Made by a program: the position numbers and the translations under genes
Part shown: positions 53,071 through 62,879 of the stretch, one piece after another
Numbering within the stretch: the stretch's first letter is position 1
Layout of the letters: the number at the start of each line of letters is the position of its first letter
The notes under the pieces: model-generated
What the model was told of the DNA's origin: nothing
The model's input: only the letters and a program-made list of their open reading frames with translations
Databases searched by the model: none
NCBI GenBank assembly: GCA_938002015.1
Contig: CALLAU010000003.1
Span: 68,084 to 132,083 of the forward strand
Reading direction: 5' to 3'
Length of the DNA: 64,000 nucleotides
Source: an uncultured Bdellovibrionales bacterium
GTDB lineage: Bacteria; Bdellovibrionota; Bdellovibrionia; Bdellovibrionales; UBA1609

Positions 53071-53735
53071 TAAGCTGAAACTTTAGACCAATTAAAGTTT
53101 ACACTGCTTGGAGATCTTTGAGCTTTCTTTGAAGAAACATAAATAGCTCTGTCTCTTAAACCAGCTCCAATCAAAAGCCTTTTTACTTTTTCTGCTCTTG
53201 CAAAACCAAATGACTTTGACTCACCACCAAGATAGAAACCAGTTATATATATTTTTTTAGCCTCACTATTTTTAATTCTATAGGTATAGCTTTCAAGGCG
53301 AGCCTTTGATAAGCCACTTAAAGACTGCTCTCCACCTGATAGAGTAATATCAGATGGAATCTTAAGCTTTGATTGCGGCTTTGTTCTTGCTTTACTAATG
53401 TGAGTTCTTTTTTTAATACGCTTTTTATTTTTAGATAAAGTCTTTTTCTTTATTTCATTATTTCTTCTAAGCTCATCTTCTTTAGCTTCAATCTCAGCCT
53501 GACTTAGTTCACGCTCAACTTCTTCCTCTTTGCTCTTACTCTCTTTTACTTCTTCTATAAAATGTACTAGAGCGTCTGAATTTTTAATTTCAGTAGGAAC
53601 AGGGGAAACTTTATCAGCTTCAACTTCCACATAAGCCGGTTTTCTAATATTGACACAAGATTTTACCGCTATAAAAAGAACCGATATAAAAAAGAAGAAA
53701 AATGCAAAAAATCTTAATCTGTTTTTAATAACCAT
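53067..53735 (-). CDS. Membrane-anchored OmpA-like domain protein
   Basis: A 222-residue protein. One N-terminal hydrophobic helix (residues ~8-26), a Lys/Glu-rich helical stalk (~50-120), then a C-terminal part with IYITGFYLGGESKSFGFARAEKVKRLLIGAGL, like the OmpA peptidoglycan-binding domain (vxGhtD...RAxxVxxxLxxxG). The usual Asp and Arg of the diaminopimelate-binding site are not all clear. It may link membrane to cell wall or belong to a secretion apparatus. Ribosome site GGGGGGAG. Confidence 0.65.
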   Translation of the reverse strand: MVIKNRLRFFAFFFFFISVLFIAVKSCVNIRKPAYVEVEADKVSPVPTEIKNSDALVHFIEEVKESKSKEEEVERELSQAEIEAKEDELRRNNEIKKKTLSKNKKRIKKRTHISKARTKPQSKLKIPSDITLSGGEQSLSGLSKARLESYTYRIKNSEAKKIYITGFYLGGESKSFGFARAEKVKRLLIGAGLRDRAIYVSSKKAQRSPSSVNFNWSKVSAY

Positions 53736-53767
53736 TTTTCTCCCCCCTGTTTCTATATTCTTTTAAA

Positions 53768-56344
53768 CTACATTACGGATTTTACACTTGAATATGTTTC
53801 CATTAAATTATGAGAGAAATTCTCACCTTCTGCAAACGTTTTGATTAAGTCAGTCATTGGTTTTTTAACATCAGCCTCTAAAACAGCTGCAACTTGAAAG
53901 GACTTCATCAAACCCGAAGCCATTTGCGGGTTGATTTTATCTATTTTTTTAATCGCATCTAGTAATAATACATAACCTTCTCCAGCAGGGCTGTGGAAAA
54001 CATGGTGATTTTTAGCAAAAACCCCCCAAACTGACCTTACAAAGTTTGGTACTTTTGAATCATAAAAAGCACTACTCTCAATTTCATCAATCCTACTCTT
54101 AACTAAGCCTAATGCCGGAACAGCAAGTCTTCCTTGAATCCATTTTTGAGTAGTTAAAACATTGCCACTATTTTTTTCAAAGAAATCTTTTGATATTTCC
54201 TCACTTTTTTCTACTTGATGAGCCTGAGATAAGAAAAAAGAAGCATAAGCATCTGCCATATTATCACTTTCAAAATATCTCTTTGAAAGCATCTCTTCAG
54301 CAGCTTCTCTATACTCAGAGCTATAAAGAAGGTAATTAAGCAGGCACGTTGCTAGCGCTCTATCACCTTTTTGCTTTAAGCTATATTCATATTTAGCCGT
54401 CTCTTGAGAGGCAAGATAGTCCATAAACAAGCTACCTAGAGAATTACCAATATTGCTCATATAAGAATCTTTTTTAAGTAGAATAGATTGAGGGTTAAAA
54501 GATGACATTCCTTCCGTTAAATCTTCAAAACTAGGAGCTTCAAGCAAAAAGCTCTTCATAAGTGAAGTCAGGTTTTCTTCCTTTAAGAGCTCACCAAAGC
54601 ATGTTGTAAAATCATCAGTTTTTTCATTAAAAACTTGGTCCTTTACTAAGCTTTTGATTGCAAAGTAGCGATTAAAATTATCCTGACAAAATTTTATATT
54701 TTTATATAAATCTCTATTTTCAGATTCAACACTGTATATAACTGGAGATGAGAAACCTTCAAAGTAAGATGAAGTGTAGCCTTTTCTTAAATTTTTAATT
54801 AAAAAAGTCTGTTCTCTACCATCAAAAAATAAAACATTATCACTAAAATCTGTTTTTACCTCTGTTCCTAAATCATCATAGAAACTAGCTTTGATTGGCA
54901 TTGCAAAAGAAACACCTTCATGACTTTGAATAGATACCTTAACACTAAGCTCTTCTTTAGCCTCATCTAAAGTCTCTATTATCTTAACAACTGGTGTTCC
55001 TTTTTCATGATACCAGTTTTTAAAGTTTGAGCTCTTAAGCTTAGGCTCTTGCTCACAAACAACTTCAAAGAAATCTTCAGTAGTGATCGCTTGTCCATCA
55101 TATTTTTTAAAATAAACATCCATTGCCGCTCTAAACTTTTCTTTACCTAAAGTAACATAAAGCATTCTTACAATTTCTGCTCCTTTTTCATAAACAGTAG
55201 CGGTGTAGAAATTATTCATCTCTTTATAACGACTCGGTCTTATCGGATGAGAAAGTGGTCCCGCATCTTCAGGGAACTGACGGTTTTTTAACATCTTAAC
55301 CATATCAATTCTTTCAACTGCCCTATCATTTAAGTCAGCTGAGAACTCTTGATCTCTAAATACAGTTAAGCCTTCTTTTAAAGTAAGTTGGAACCAGTTT
55401 TTTAAAGTAACTCTGTTACCACTCCAGTTATGAAAATACTCATGTCCAATAACGCTCTCAATTCTATGAAAATCAAGGTCAGTGGCTGTTTCTTTATTAG
55501 CTAGAACTAAAGCGGAATTAAAAATATTTAAACCCTTATTCTCCATTGCTCCCATATTAAAAGAATCAACAGCTACAACCATGTAAAGATCAAGGTCATA
55601 CTCTAACCCGAATCTCACCTCATCCCATTTCATTGATTTTTTTAGACTCTCAATTGCAAATAAACATTTTGAACCATTGCCTGGGTCGCAGTAAAACTTT
55701 ATATCAATTTTTCTTCCAGTTCCTGTAGTGTATTCATCACTTACTTCTTCTAAGTTTCCTGCAACAATGGCAAAAAGGTAGCACGGCTTTGGAAACGGAT
55801 CTTCCCACACACACCAGTGCATATCTGCATCACTTCCACTATCAACGAGATTTCCATTAGCTAACATAAATGGAAATTCTTTTTTATCTCCTGTAAGCTT
55901 TACTTTCATGCTCATCATATTATCAGGTCTATCAACTGAATAAGTGATTCTTCTAAAGCCTTCTGGTTCATTTTGAGTACAAAGAATGTTTCCACTAACA
56001 TAAAGGCCATCTAGTGCTGTGTTTTTTGATGGATCAATTTTATTAACTATCTCTAGTTTAAATTTATCCTCACCTGGAAGGCTTTTAATGTTTAAACCTT
56101 CTTTTAAAACTTCATAATCTTTTGAATCTAGTGTTTTGCCGTTTATTGAAACTGAGACAAGCTCCATTTCTTCTCCATTTAAAAAGAAACTGTCCTCACT
56201 TATGTCTTTGTTTTTTTCAACTTCATACTGAGCTTTAACAAGCGTCTCATTTTTTCCTAAATCAAATTCAATATAGGCTTTTGGAGTAAAAAAGCTTGGA
56301 GGCTTATAATCTTCTAGGTAGTGAAATCCATCTGCTCGCTTCAT
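53768..56344 (-). CDS. pepN: Aminopeptidase N
   Basis: Cytoplasmic M1-family zinc aminopeptidase removing N-terminal residues from peptides. 858 residues, as for E. coli PepN (870). Motifs: GAMENKG exopeptidase site, HEYFHNWSGNRVTLKNWFQLTLKEGLTVFRD (shown here as HEYFH with the downstream Glu), and FYTATVYEKGAEIVRM with the catalytic Tyr. Domain order, including the C-terminal helical domain, is complete. ATG at 56344 is preferred because GGAGAA lies 6 nt upstream; the longer form starts with TTG. It fits a protein-rich diet with the Yej uptake system. Confidence 0.96.
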   Translation of the reverse strand: MKRADGFHYLEDYKPPSFFTPKAYIEFDLGKNETLVKAQYEVEKNKDISEDSFFLNGEEMELVSVSINGKTLDSKDYEVLKEGLNIKSLPGEDKFKLEIVNKIDPSKNTALDGLYVSGNILCTQNEPEGFRRITYSVDRPDNMMSMKVKLTGDKKEFPFMLANGNLVDSGSDADMHWCVWEDPFPKPCYLFAIVAGNLEEVSDEYTTGTGRKIDIKFYCDPGNGSKCLFAIESLKKSMKWDEVRFGLEYDLDLYMVVAVDSFNMGAMENKGLNIFNSALVLANKETATDLDFHRIESVIGHEYFHNWSGNRVTLKNWFQLTLKEGLTVFRDQEFSADLNDRAVERIDMVKMLKNRQFPEDAGPLSHPIRPSRYKEMNNFYTATVYEKGAEIVRMLYVTLGKEKFRAAMDVYFKKYDGQAITTEDFFEVVCEQEPKLKSSNFKNWYHEKGTPVVKIIETLDEAKEELSVKVSIQSHEGVSFAMPIKASFYDDLGTEVKTDFSDNVLFFDGREQTFLIKNLRKGYTSSYFEGFSSPVIYSVESENRDLYKNIKFCQDNFNRYFAIKSLVKDQVFNEKTDDFTTCFGELLKEENLTSLMKSFLLEAPSFEDLTEGMSSFNPQSILLKKDSYMSNIGNSLGSLFMDYLASQETAKYEYSLKQKGDRALATCLLNYLLYSSEYREAAEEMLSKRYFESDNMADAYASFFLSQAHQVEKSEEISKDFFEKNSGNVLTTQKWIQGRLAVPALGLVKSRIDEIESSAFYDSKVPNFVRSVWGVFAKNHHVFHSPAGEGYVLLLDAIKKIDKINPQMASGLMKSFQVAAVLEADVKKPMTDLIKTFAEGENFSHNLMETYSSVKSVM

Positions 56345-56447
56345 AATCAATTCTCCATTCAGCTCTTAACTTAAAAAAAGGTTTTCCATTTGATAATAAA
56401 CAGTTAGTCTAATATCACATTCTCACAAAAGAGGGAGCATTAAAATT

Positions 56448-56828
56448 ATGCATTTATTAAGTAAAATCACCATTTCAATTTTCTTACTAGCTTTTACTAG
56501 CTGCTCATCATCAAAGAAAGCTGAGTCTAAGAAAATAGTGGAAGATAGCATAACAGCACCACTTGAAACAAAGTCTGATAAGATCTCAGATTGTTATAGA
56601 TATGCCTCATCTTCAAACAAAAAACCTATTGAAGGAACCATAGTTCTTCAGTGGGTTATTGATGGGCTTGGAAAAGCAAAAAACATCGCCTCAAAAAAGA
56701 ATACCACTAAAAGTGATGAACTGGCTGACTGTATTGCAAAAACGATTAAAGAAGTAAGCTTTCCAAAAGAACTCGCTACAAGGACTATTCAATATCCTTT
56801 TAACTTTACAGCAAAGAAAAAAGATTAG
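56448..56828 (+). CDS. Lipoprotein with AgmX/TonB-like C-terminal domain
   Basis: A 126-residue lipoprotein; lipobox LAFTSCSSS. The mature part has SDCYRYASS...GTIVLQWVIDGLGKAKNIASKKN and DCIAKTIKEVSFPK, the pattern of the AgmX/PglI/TonB-like C-terminal domain in which two cysteines flank the domain. Such small lipoproteins are common in predatory and gliding delta-type bacteria; function unknown. Divergent from pepN. Confidence 0.8.
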   Translation: MHLLSKITISIFLLAFTSCSSSKKAESKKIVEDSITAPLETKSDKISDCYRYASSSNKKPIEGTIVLQWVIDGLGKAKNIASKKNTTKSDELADCIAKTIKEVSFPKELATRTIQYPFNFTAKKKD

Positions 56829-56867
56829 CTCTACTTCCACTTTTTTAAGTCATTAGTATGTCATATG

Positions 56868-57542
56868 TCATCGACACCCTGGATGAAACATACCTATAGA
56901 GCCATACAGCTTCATTAACAAATCTGAACTTTGAGTGGGGTAAACATAATCAGGTTTGTTCTCAAGTAAATGATATGCTCCTGCTTTCATATGTAAGCAC
57001 TTATAACTCCCATCAAAAAAAGCTACATAATTATTACCTAAGAATTTTACACTGTGAGTAAGCTGAGCTTTTGATTGGGGTTGTCCAAAGGCATCATTTG
57101 GATAGAAAGTACCAAAATCTACATACCACAGATTATCACCTATGATAGATCTATCTAAAACTCCATCTATCACAACTCCAACATTTCCACTACTATCCAT
57201 ATCAAAGCATTTTACTTTACCATTATCTAATTTTGCACAAATGGTCGCGTGATCATCTACGCTTTTAAGAACAATACTCTCAACTTCGTGCTTAACAGTT
57301 TGCAAGCCATCATGTGAGCCTAAATTAATATCAGTTAAAACTTCAAAATCAGTTTCATATTGAGCGGGTCCACCACAAATCAAACGACCCTTGTTAGCTA
57401 ATATACATGAAGCTCCACTCCATTGAACAACATTAGCATCAAGTTTAGATTCAACTGTTAAATCAACAACCTCTTTAAACGTTGCGGCTGAAGTCGCATA
57501 AATTAAAAAAAGATTAATAAAAACCACTAAAATAAATTTCAT
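56868..57542 (-). CDS. Secreted hypothetical protein with RCC1-like fragments
   Basis: A 224-residue exported protein; signal peptide ends ATSAATF. Two stretches, ASCILANKGRLICGG and ATICAKLDNGKVKCFD, look like beta-propeller (RCC1-type) repeats with a Cys-x-L-x-x-G-x-(V/L)-x-C pattern, each probably closed by a disulfide. Only two to four blades are evident, too few for a full propeller. Strong AAGGAG ribosome-binding site. Role unknown. Confidence 0.65.
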   Translation of the reverse strand: MKFILVVFINLFLIYATSAATFKEVVDLTVESKLDANVVQWSGASCILANKGRLICGGPAQYETDFEVLTDINLGSHDGLQTVKHEVESIVLKSVDDHATICAKLDNGKVKCFDMDSSGNVGVVIDGVLDRSIIGDNLWYVDFGTFYPNDAFGQPQSKAQLTHSVKFLGNNYVAFFDGSYKCLHMKAGAYHLLENKPDYVYPTQSSDLLMKLYGSIGMFHPGCR

Positions 57543-57794
57543 CTCAAAACTCCTTCAATTGCCAATGATGATATAAGGGTATAAGCAATTAATATGCCTA
57601 GATTACAGCTATACTTCACACTTTATAGAGCAACTTTTGAGTGAATTTTGCTACCTAAGCTCATTTTTGTCACCAATGAGTGAGCTAACTCATATAAAAT
57701 TTCAGGTTAAAATTGGCACATCATCTGCATTGTTAATCTTTAGGAGAGAGAGAACAAGGCAATAAAGGTTATTACCGAGGCTTTCATATATAGT

Positions 57795-60700
57795 ATGGTT
57801 AATGTGTCTATAAGAAGATTTTTTCAATTCTTAGCATGCTTATTATTAATAAGTACGTACTCTTTTTCATATGCCAAAACCTCTACAAGCCTTCTATCAA
57901 AAGAGACTCTAAACCGAGCTCAAAAGGTCCCAGAGTTCGCCTATATTCTTGAAGTAGCAAAAGATCTTGAGGTCAATGTCTATCTCTTTGGAGGAACCGC
58001 CGCAGCTTTTGCCCATTACGTGCGTTGGGATTTAGAGCGTGAAGCTGGTGATTCTAAATATCAAGCTGAAAGGTTTGACTACGACTACACCAACATCTAT
58101 CGAGGAAACCAAGATCTTGATATTGTAGTTGATGCCTCACCTCAAATCATTAAACAGTTTCAAAAACGCCTTCAAGACCAATACCCTCACTTTGTCGGCT
58201 CTAAAACCGCTTGGGAAGTTCGTTCACTTAAAGACAATATAGGTGACAAGCTAGCGCTTCTTAACAACCCAGATTTTTTAAATCAACATACTGACTCAAA
58301 CTCTATTGGGCTGATTCACCTTAACTCATCTAACTCAGAAACGACTTATAAGAGTCTACATGATTGGGACAACCCTAAATCCACTTTCTTAACTGACATT
58401 GCAGAGGGAAGAGTTCGTTTTCTCTATAATGATAAACACGAAGAAACACGTCGTTTTAGAAGTGGCCAAAACCCCCCAATACTTTCAGTTATTCGTTATA
58501 TTGCAAAAGTGGCTCAATATGAAGTTAAGGCTTCTGATAGCGATCTTAGTCTAATCCAGCAGATCGTCTCTGCCACAAAATGGACAGAACTTACAAGCTA
58601 TGCAACAGAAAAACTTGAGCAATTTGCACTTAAGGCTCTTCTGAATGCTCCAAATTCTGAGTTTGCATGGAACCTTCTTGAAAAGACAGGTTTACGAACA
58701 AAGCTTATAGAACTAGACGGCAATCAAATACAAAAGCAAGATAGCCTAAGTTGGTGGATGAATAAAGAACCTCTTAGATCAAAACTTTTTGGCAGTAAAG
58801 GTAGAACCGGTGCTCAAATCGCCAAAGAGCTTGGCTTAACAGAAGTGATTGTGTCTCATGAGACCAATTCCTTTGTAGCTTATGACAACATCACACGCTC
58901 TGCTCGTGGAGAGACAAATGCTTTTATTTCTCGCTCAGGAGTGTCTGGCGAAACTGCAGTAATGGGAAATGGTTTTTATGTTAAGATTGGACAGTCAGGA
59001 GCTCGCGGAACCAATCTCACTATCCGCTTTAAACTCCACCATGAGGCTCGTGAAGGAGAAGATTTTAAAGTACGTGGTAATTATATTGTTGTAACAAACA
59101 AACGTGCTTTAGTTTTAATACAAGAAAACTTAGATTTAAGTATAAAAGATTTTTTAAAACTTCTTATAAGTGGAGACATTAAAACAAACGATAAAGGTCT
59201 TGTTGAGAAATTTAAACGTAAATTTGGAAGAGTTGATACTTCATCAGATGAATTTAAAGAAGCTCAAAATTTTCTTCTAGATTCAGTTCATATAGCAGAC
59301 GATCTTCCAAAAAAACTTCAGTTCTCTGCTCAAGATACTGATTTATCAACATTTGAAGGACTCATGACTTTTATTGTAGATGGGCAGCGCCAAGAGTATT
59401 TTTCTCGTCTTATCGATGAAGATAAAGAAGGTCAGTGGCTAACCAAGTCTAACTGGATTTCTCAGTGGATAGATATCAATCCTGGAAGTAAATCTATAGC
59501 TTTTTTAGCTAAAGTACTTTCAAGACCCAGATGGAGAAACCATGAAAACCTCGCCTTCATGATATTTGAAAAAGTTGGTTTTGATAGAAGTAAATTCGAA
59601 AGTGGTGATTTTTCAGGAGAAGATAATTCTTATTTTAAAACAAGTTTTAATCTTCTAGGATTAGCTCTCAACCACAAAGCCCTCTGGGACAGCGAAGGCT
59701 TTTTAGCATGGGTTTTTACTACAAAAATATTGATTAATAGTTCAGATCGAAACGAGCGCATTCATCAAATTGCAAGTTTAGCTTATTCCGATCGTATTAA
59801 ACTAGAGGATAATGAAATAGCTTTTGTCCAAAAAATCAATTGGCTTGAAAAACTTCATCTTTTAATAGAACCTTTAAAAAAAGGAATACTGCCTTTAGCT
59901 TTTTACCCCCAGGTTCTTACTAAGGTAAATCCTGATGAGCACCCTGAAATTGTTTCAGCACTGAAAAAAGGTTTTCGTACACAACGAATAACCATGGCTT
60001 ATTATGCTCACTACCTTTTAAACCATCCAAACTGGTCAAATAGAGAAGACATTATTTCATCTATAATGGAAGGGCTTGAAAAAAATAAAAGTAGAATTAT
60101 GGATATTAATTATTATCACACCAAAATAGAGGGTTTAACTGCCCTACGTTTACTACAAAACCCCTTAGTTAAAAAAAATACAGATTGGCACTTGCTTGCT
60201 ATTGAGGCCGCTGTCAAAGACCAATTAGATGGGAATTACAAATCTTACCATAGTTTTTCAGATTTTGATCTTAACCCAAGTAATCAAAAACATATAGACT
60301 TCTTAAATCGTTTAATACAAGAGCTTGAAAAAAAAGGTCGTAAAAGTTCTAATTTTATTAATGCTGCAGTTAGGTCCATTGGAACCTACCTCCTTAAGCA
60401 CCCAGAAATGACTGCAAAGCTTGACCAAGTAAGCTTAGAAAATTCTCATTATTATTTTTTAAAACTTGCTTATATTCATCAACCGCATATCCGTGATGAT
60501 GAATCTCAATACCCTTATTTCGATGAACTCATGAATGAAGATAGTTTTTATAAAGTTGGTCAAGGCAACAATACTTTTCTTAAATATCTTATTCGACATC
60601 CTTATTTTCTAAAGCACCACTTGAATAAATCTAATAAACTAACGCCAATTAGTAGGAACTTTTATTATACTCATGATGAATACATTAAGAACTCTGCATT

Positions 60701-61250
60701 TCATCATCTTGGCCCTTGGCACAAACAAAGAGCTTTGATTACAGCAAGTAATCGAGATTTTCTTTTAGCTCTTCTAAAGCAAAATTACATTTCATACGCT
60801 CTGATGAAATATGGCCTCACACAAGAGAAGTATTTAAATGATCAAGAGGTTTTACAAGAAGGGCTACATATGATGATTTTTGCAGGATATCAAAATTCTG
60901 TATCAAAAGTTATTTTCACAGAATATGTTCAAAGCGCTTTAATGAAATCTTCTGTTTTTTCTATAACTGAACTTGAGATTATACTGAAATACCACCTAGG
61001 TATCAAAGTATCACGTAACGCCACAAAATGGTCGGGCTCAGGTTACATAAAAGACCAACGCAAAGCCAGAGCTTTAATCAGTAGTGAGATAATAGATACA
61101 ATCCTAGAACATCCAAATATTAGAAACAACAAACAGCTTCAAGAGATTTCTGGCTCAGAACAGCTCAACCGTAAAGAACTCCTAGATTACATAGAAATGA
61201 ACCAAAGTTTATCTACTCAACAAGTTTTTATGTGCCATGAGATTCTCTAG
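57795..61250 (+). CDS. Large secreted protein, nucleotidyltransferase-like N-terminus and helical repeats
   Basis: A 1151-residue exported protein; signal peptide ends FSYAKT. Residues ~58-115 carry NVYLFGGTAAAF and, 40 residues later, NQDLDIVVDA, the GG...DxD arrangement of nucleotidyltransferase-fold domains. Residues ~350-440 (VSHETNSF, AVMGNGFYVKIGQSGARG, GNYIVVTNKRAL) are tentatively like an ADP-ribosyltransferase core. Residues ~560-1120 are helical, with repeated (H/N)P-x-(W/L/F) turns, for example LLNHPNWSNRED and YLLKHPEMTAK, typical of alpha-solenoid repeats. A transferase function for an exported protein suggests an effector acting on another cell. Fold calls are by eye. Ribosome site is weak (GAGG ~15 nt upstream). 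Neighbours give no operon. Confidence 0.8.
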   Translation: MVNVSIRRFFQFLACLLLISTYSFSYAKTSTSLLSKETLNRAQKVPEFAYILEVAKDLEVNVYLFGGTAAAFAHYVRWDLEREAGDSKYQAERFDYDYTNIYRGNQDLDIVVDASPQIIKQFQKRLQDQYPHFVGSKTAWEVRSLKDNIGDKLALLNNPDFLNQHTDSNSIGLIHLNSSNSETTYKSLHDWDNPKSTFLTDIAEGRVRFLYNDKHEETRRFRSGQNPPILSVIRYIAKVAQYEVKASDSDLSLIQQIVSATKWTELTSYATEKLEQFALKALLNAPNSEFAWNLLEKTGLRTKLIELDGNQIQKQDSLSWWMNKEPLRSKLFGSKGRTGAQIAKELGLTEVIVSHETNSFVAYDNITRSARGETNAFISRSGVSGETAVMGNGFYVKIGQSGARGTNLTIRFKLHHEAREGEDFKVRGNYIVVTNKRALVLIQENLDLSIKDFLKLLISGDIKTNDKGLVEKFKRKFGRVDTSSDEFKEAQNFLLDSVHIADDLPKKLQFSAQDTDLSTFEGLMTFIVDGQRQEYFSRLIDEDKEGQWLTKSNWISQWIDINPGSKSIAFLAKVLSRPRWRNHENLAFMIFEKVGFDRSKFESGDFSGEDNSYFKTSFNLLGLALNHKALWDSEGFLAWVFTTKILINSSDRNERIHQIASLAYSDRIKLEDNEIAFVQKINWLEKLHLLIEPLKKGILPLAFYPQVLTKVNPDEHPEIVSALKKGFRTQRITMAYYAHYLLNHPNWSNREDIISSIMEGLEKNKSRIMDINYYHTKIEGLTALRLLQNPLVKKNTDWHLLAIEAAVKDQLDGNYKSYHSFSDFDLNPSNQKHIDFLNRLIQELEKKGRKSSNFINAAVRSIGTYLLKHPEMTAKLDQVSLENSHYYFLKLAYIHQPHIRDDESQYPYFDELMNEDSFYKVGQGNNTFLKYLIRHPYFLKHHLNKSNKLTPISRNFYYTHDEYIKNSAFHHLGPWHKQRALITASNRDFLLALLKQNYISYALMKYGLTQEKYLNDQEVLQEGLHMMIFAGYQNSVSKVIFTEYVQSALMKSSVFSITELEIILKYHLGIKVSRNATKWSGSGYIKDQRKARALISSEIIDTILEHPNIRNNKQLQEISGSEQLNRKELLDYIEMNQSLSTQQVFMCHEIL

Positions 61251-61286
61251 AGAGAAATAAGAGGCTATAAATTCAAACACAAATTT

Positions 61287-62306
61287 TTAATTATGCCTTC
61301 TCTGTGCATAGACAAAAAGCTCTCTCATTGGTCTTGCACTTTCTTGGCTCTTTAGCCTTCCCCATAAACTGATATTAAAATAAGGGCGGAGAAGCTCTTG
61401 AACTTCCCACTCTGTTACTCCAAAAGGGGGGCCGTTTCTTTTTATAGGAATATAAAAAACTGCCATAAGATGGCCGTTTTCAGGTAAAAGCTTATGCCAA
61501 GCTCTTACAAGTTTAAGTCTTTTTTCTGGCTCGATTGCGCAAAAAAGTGTGTGCTCAAAAATACCATCAAAGTCGTCTTCATTCTCATTAGCAAATTTAA
61601 AAATGTCACCTTTAATAAAGTTAACATTATCTCCATATAAAGACTTTGCATTATTTAAGGCTTCAGCTGATAAATCTAAGCCTGTTACGTTATGACCAAG
61701 CTTAGCAAACTCATTTGCATCATGTCCTTTACCACAGCCAGGTACTAAAATTCTTGCTTTATGAAGTTTAAGCCTTGGAAGAACCCAAGTAATAGCTGGA
61801 TGAAAAGTGTTTAAGTCCCAAGGTGTGTTATCAGACTTATATCTCTCCCCCCAAAAATCCTCATCTTGCTTTTGAGAAACGTACCAATTTTCAAGTTCAA
61901 TGCTCTTACCATTAAACTCAAACTCATCTTCACAAACAGGCTCAACAGCTGTTGTTAAAAATTTTTCTTGAGCTTTAGTTGAAAAAACAAAAGGAATTTT
62001 CTTATCACTTGTAAGACCCGTAAGTCTTGACCAGTCATCTATTAATAGGTCTTCAACTTCAATTGTTGAAGCGTAACCGTAATTAAAAACTGTTTTTAAC
62101 TTTTTATCTTCTGTGATTTCAAAATCTTGAACCACAAGAGGATATGATTGAGGAGCTAGAAGAGCTTTTTCACCTTCATGTTCACAAAAAAGAACATGAT
62201 TATCTAAAATCATTGAATCTAGACAAGACTTACCAAAAACCTCATCTTTAATGATTTGGTCATCTAAAATAAAATACCCTTCAGGGTTTAAAACTAAAGT
62301 TTTCAA
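61287..62306 (-). CDS. TPMT-family SAM methyltransferase with long N-terminal extension
   Basis: A 339-residue protein. Residues ~148-339 are a thiopurine S-methyltransferase-type domain: DFWGERYKSDNTPWDLN, the SAM motif ARILVPGCGKGHDA, VTGLDLS, FDGIFEHTLFCAI, and GPPFGVTEWEVQELL. The first ~145 residues are an extension of unknown type with beta-rich character (FEITEDKKLKTVFNYG). Relatives detoxify thiols, tellurite or selenite, or use other small acceptors. Start is TTG with AGGA upstream; it follows the minus-strand gene at 62313 by 6 bp and is probably coupled to it. Confidence 0.87.
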   Translation of the reverse strand: MKTLVLNPEGYFILDDQIIKDEVFGKSCLDSMILDNHVLFCEHEGEKALLAPQSYPLVVQDFEITEDKKLKTVFNYGYASTIEVEDLLIDDWSRLTGLTSDKKIPFVFSTKAQEKFLTTAVEPVCEDEFEFNGKSIELENWYVSQKQDEDFWGERYKSDNTPWDLNTFHPAITWVLPRLKLHKARILVPGCGKGHDANEFAKLGHNVTGLDLSAEALNNAKSLYGDNVNFIKGDIFKFANENEDDFDGIFEHTLFCAIEPEKRLKLVRAWHKLLPENGHLMAVFYIPIKRNGPPFGVTEWEVQELLRPYFNISLWGRLKSQESARPMRELFVYAQRRHN

Positions 62307-62312
62307 AAAATC

Positions 62313-62723
62313 CTATCTGTTATCTGGCCTAAAAGTAAGACCTTCACTAAATTCAAAAGCTTGACCATCAATTGTTAAAGTCTCTGCTTCCCAGTACTGA
62401 GTTTCCTCATCTGACTTTGCAAGAAAGAGGTCTGTTTGGCCTTTCTTTTTTACTATAACGTCTTCCTCACCACCTACTTTTGTGTACGCTATTTCAAAAA
62501 AAGCTCTGATTTTATTTTTTGCTAAAGATTTAGTCCAAAATTTCTTCACCTCAACTCCACTAGCTTCAGGAGTGTATTCCGTGATGATTTCAATAAGCTC
62601 ATTCTGCAGGTTTTCTTGAATTTTAATATGCACTCCCTCAGAAATGCCTACTTCACTTCCATTAAAAAGACCCCAAGTTGCATAAAGACTGAATATTAAA
62701 GCAAATACGCCTAAAAGTTTCAT
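62313..62723 (-). CDS. Small membrane-anchored or secreted hypothetical protein
   Basis: About 136 residues. MKLLGVFALIFSLYATWGLF is a signal peptide or anchor, which is why the ATG at 62723 is preferred to the one at 62783, whose extra 20 residues are polar. The mature part is short helix-strand with no cysteine and ends GLTFRPDNR. No family recognised. Precedes the methyltransferase gene by 6 bp on the same strand. Confidence 0.65.
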   Translation of the reverse strand: MKLLGVFALIFSLYATWGLFNGSEVGISEGVHIKIQENLQNELIEIITEYTPEASGVEVKKFWTKSLAKNKIRAFFEIAYTKVGGEEDVIVKKKGQTDLFLAKSDEETQYWEAETLTIDGQAFEFSEGLTFRPDNR

Positions 62724-62879
62724 AAAATCACTCTTTCCTTTCCTACCTGTACTTAATAAAACTAAACGACAACAATATAGCATAGGTATTTTAAAGCAAT
62801 ATGATGTATATACTTATCATAGGTTGCCTTGCACCAGAAGGAAGTTTTTTTTAAAAGATAATGAAACAAAGGGGATATT

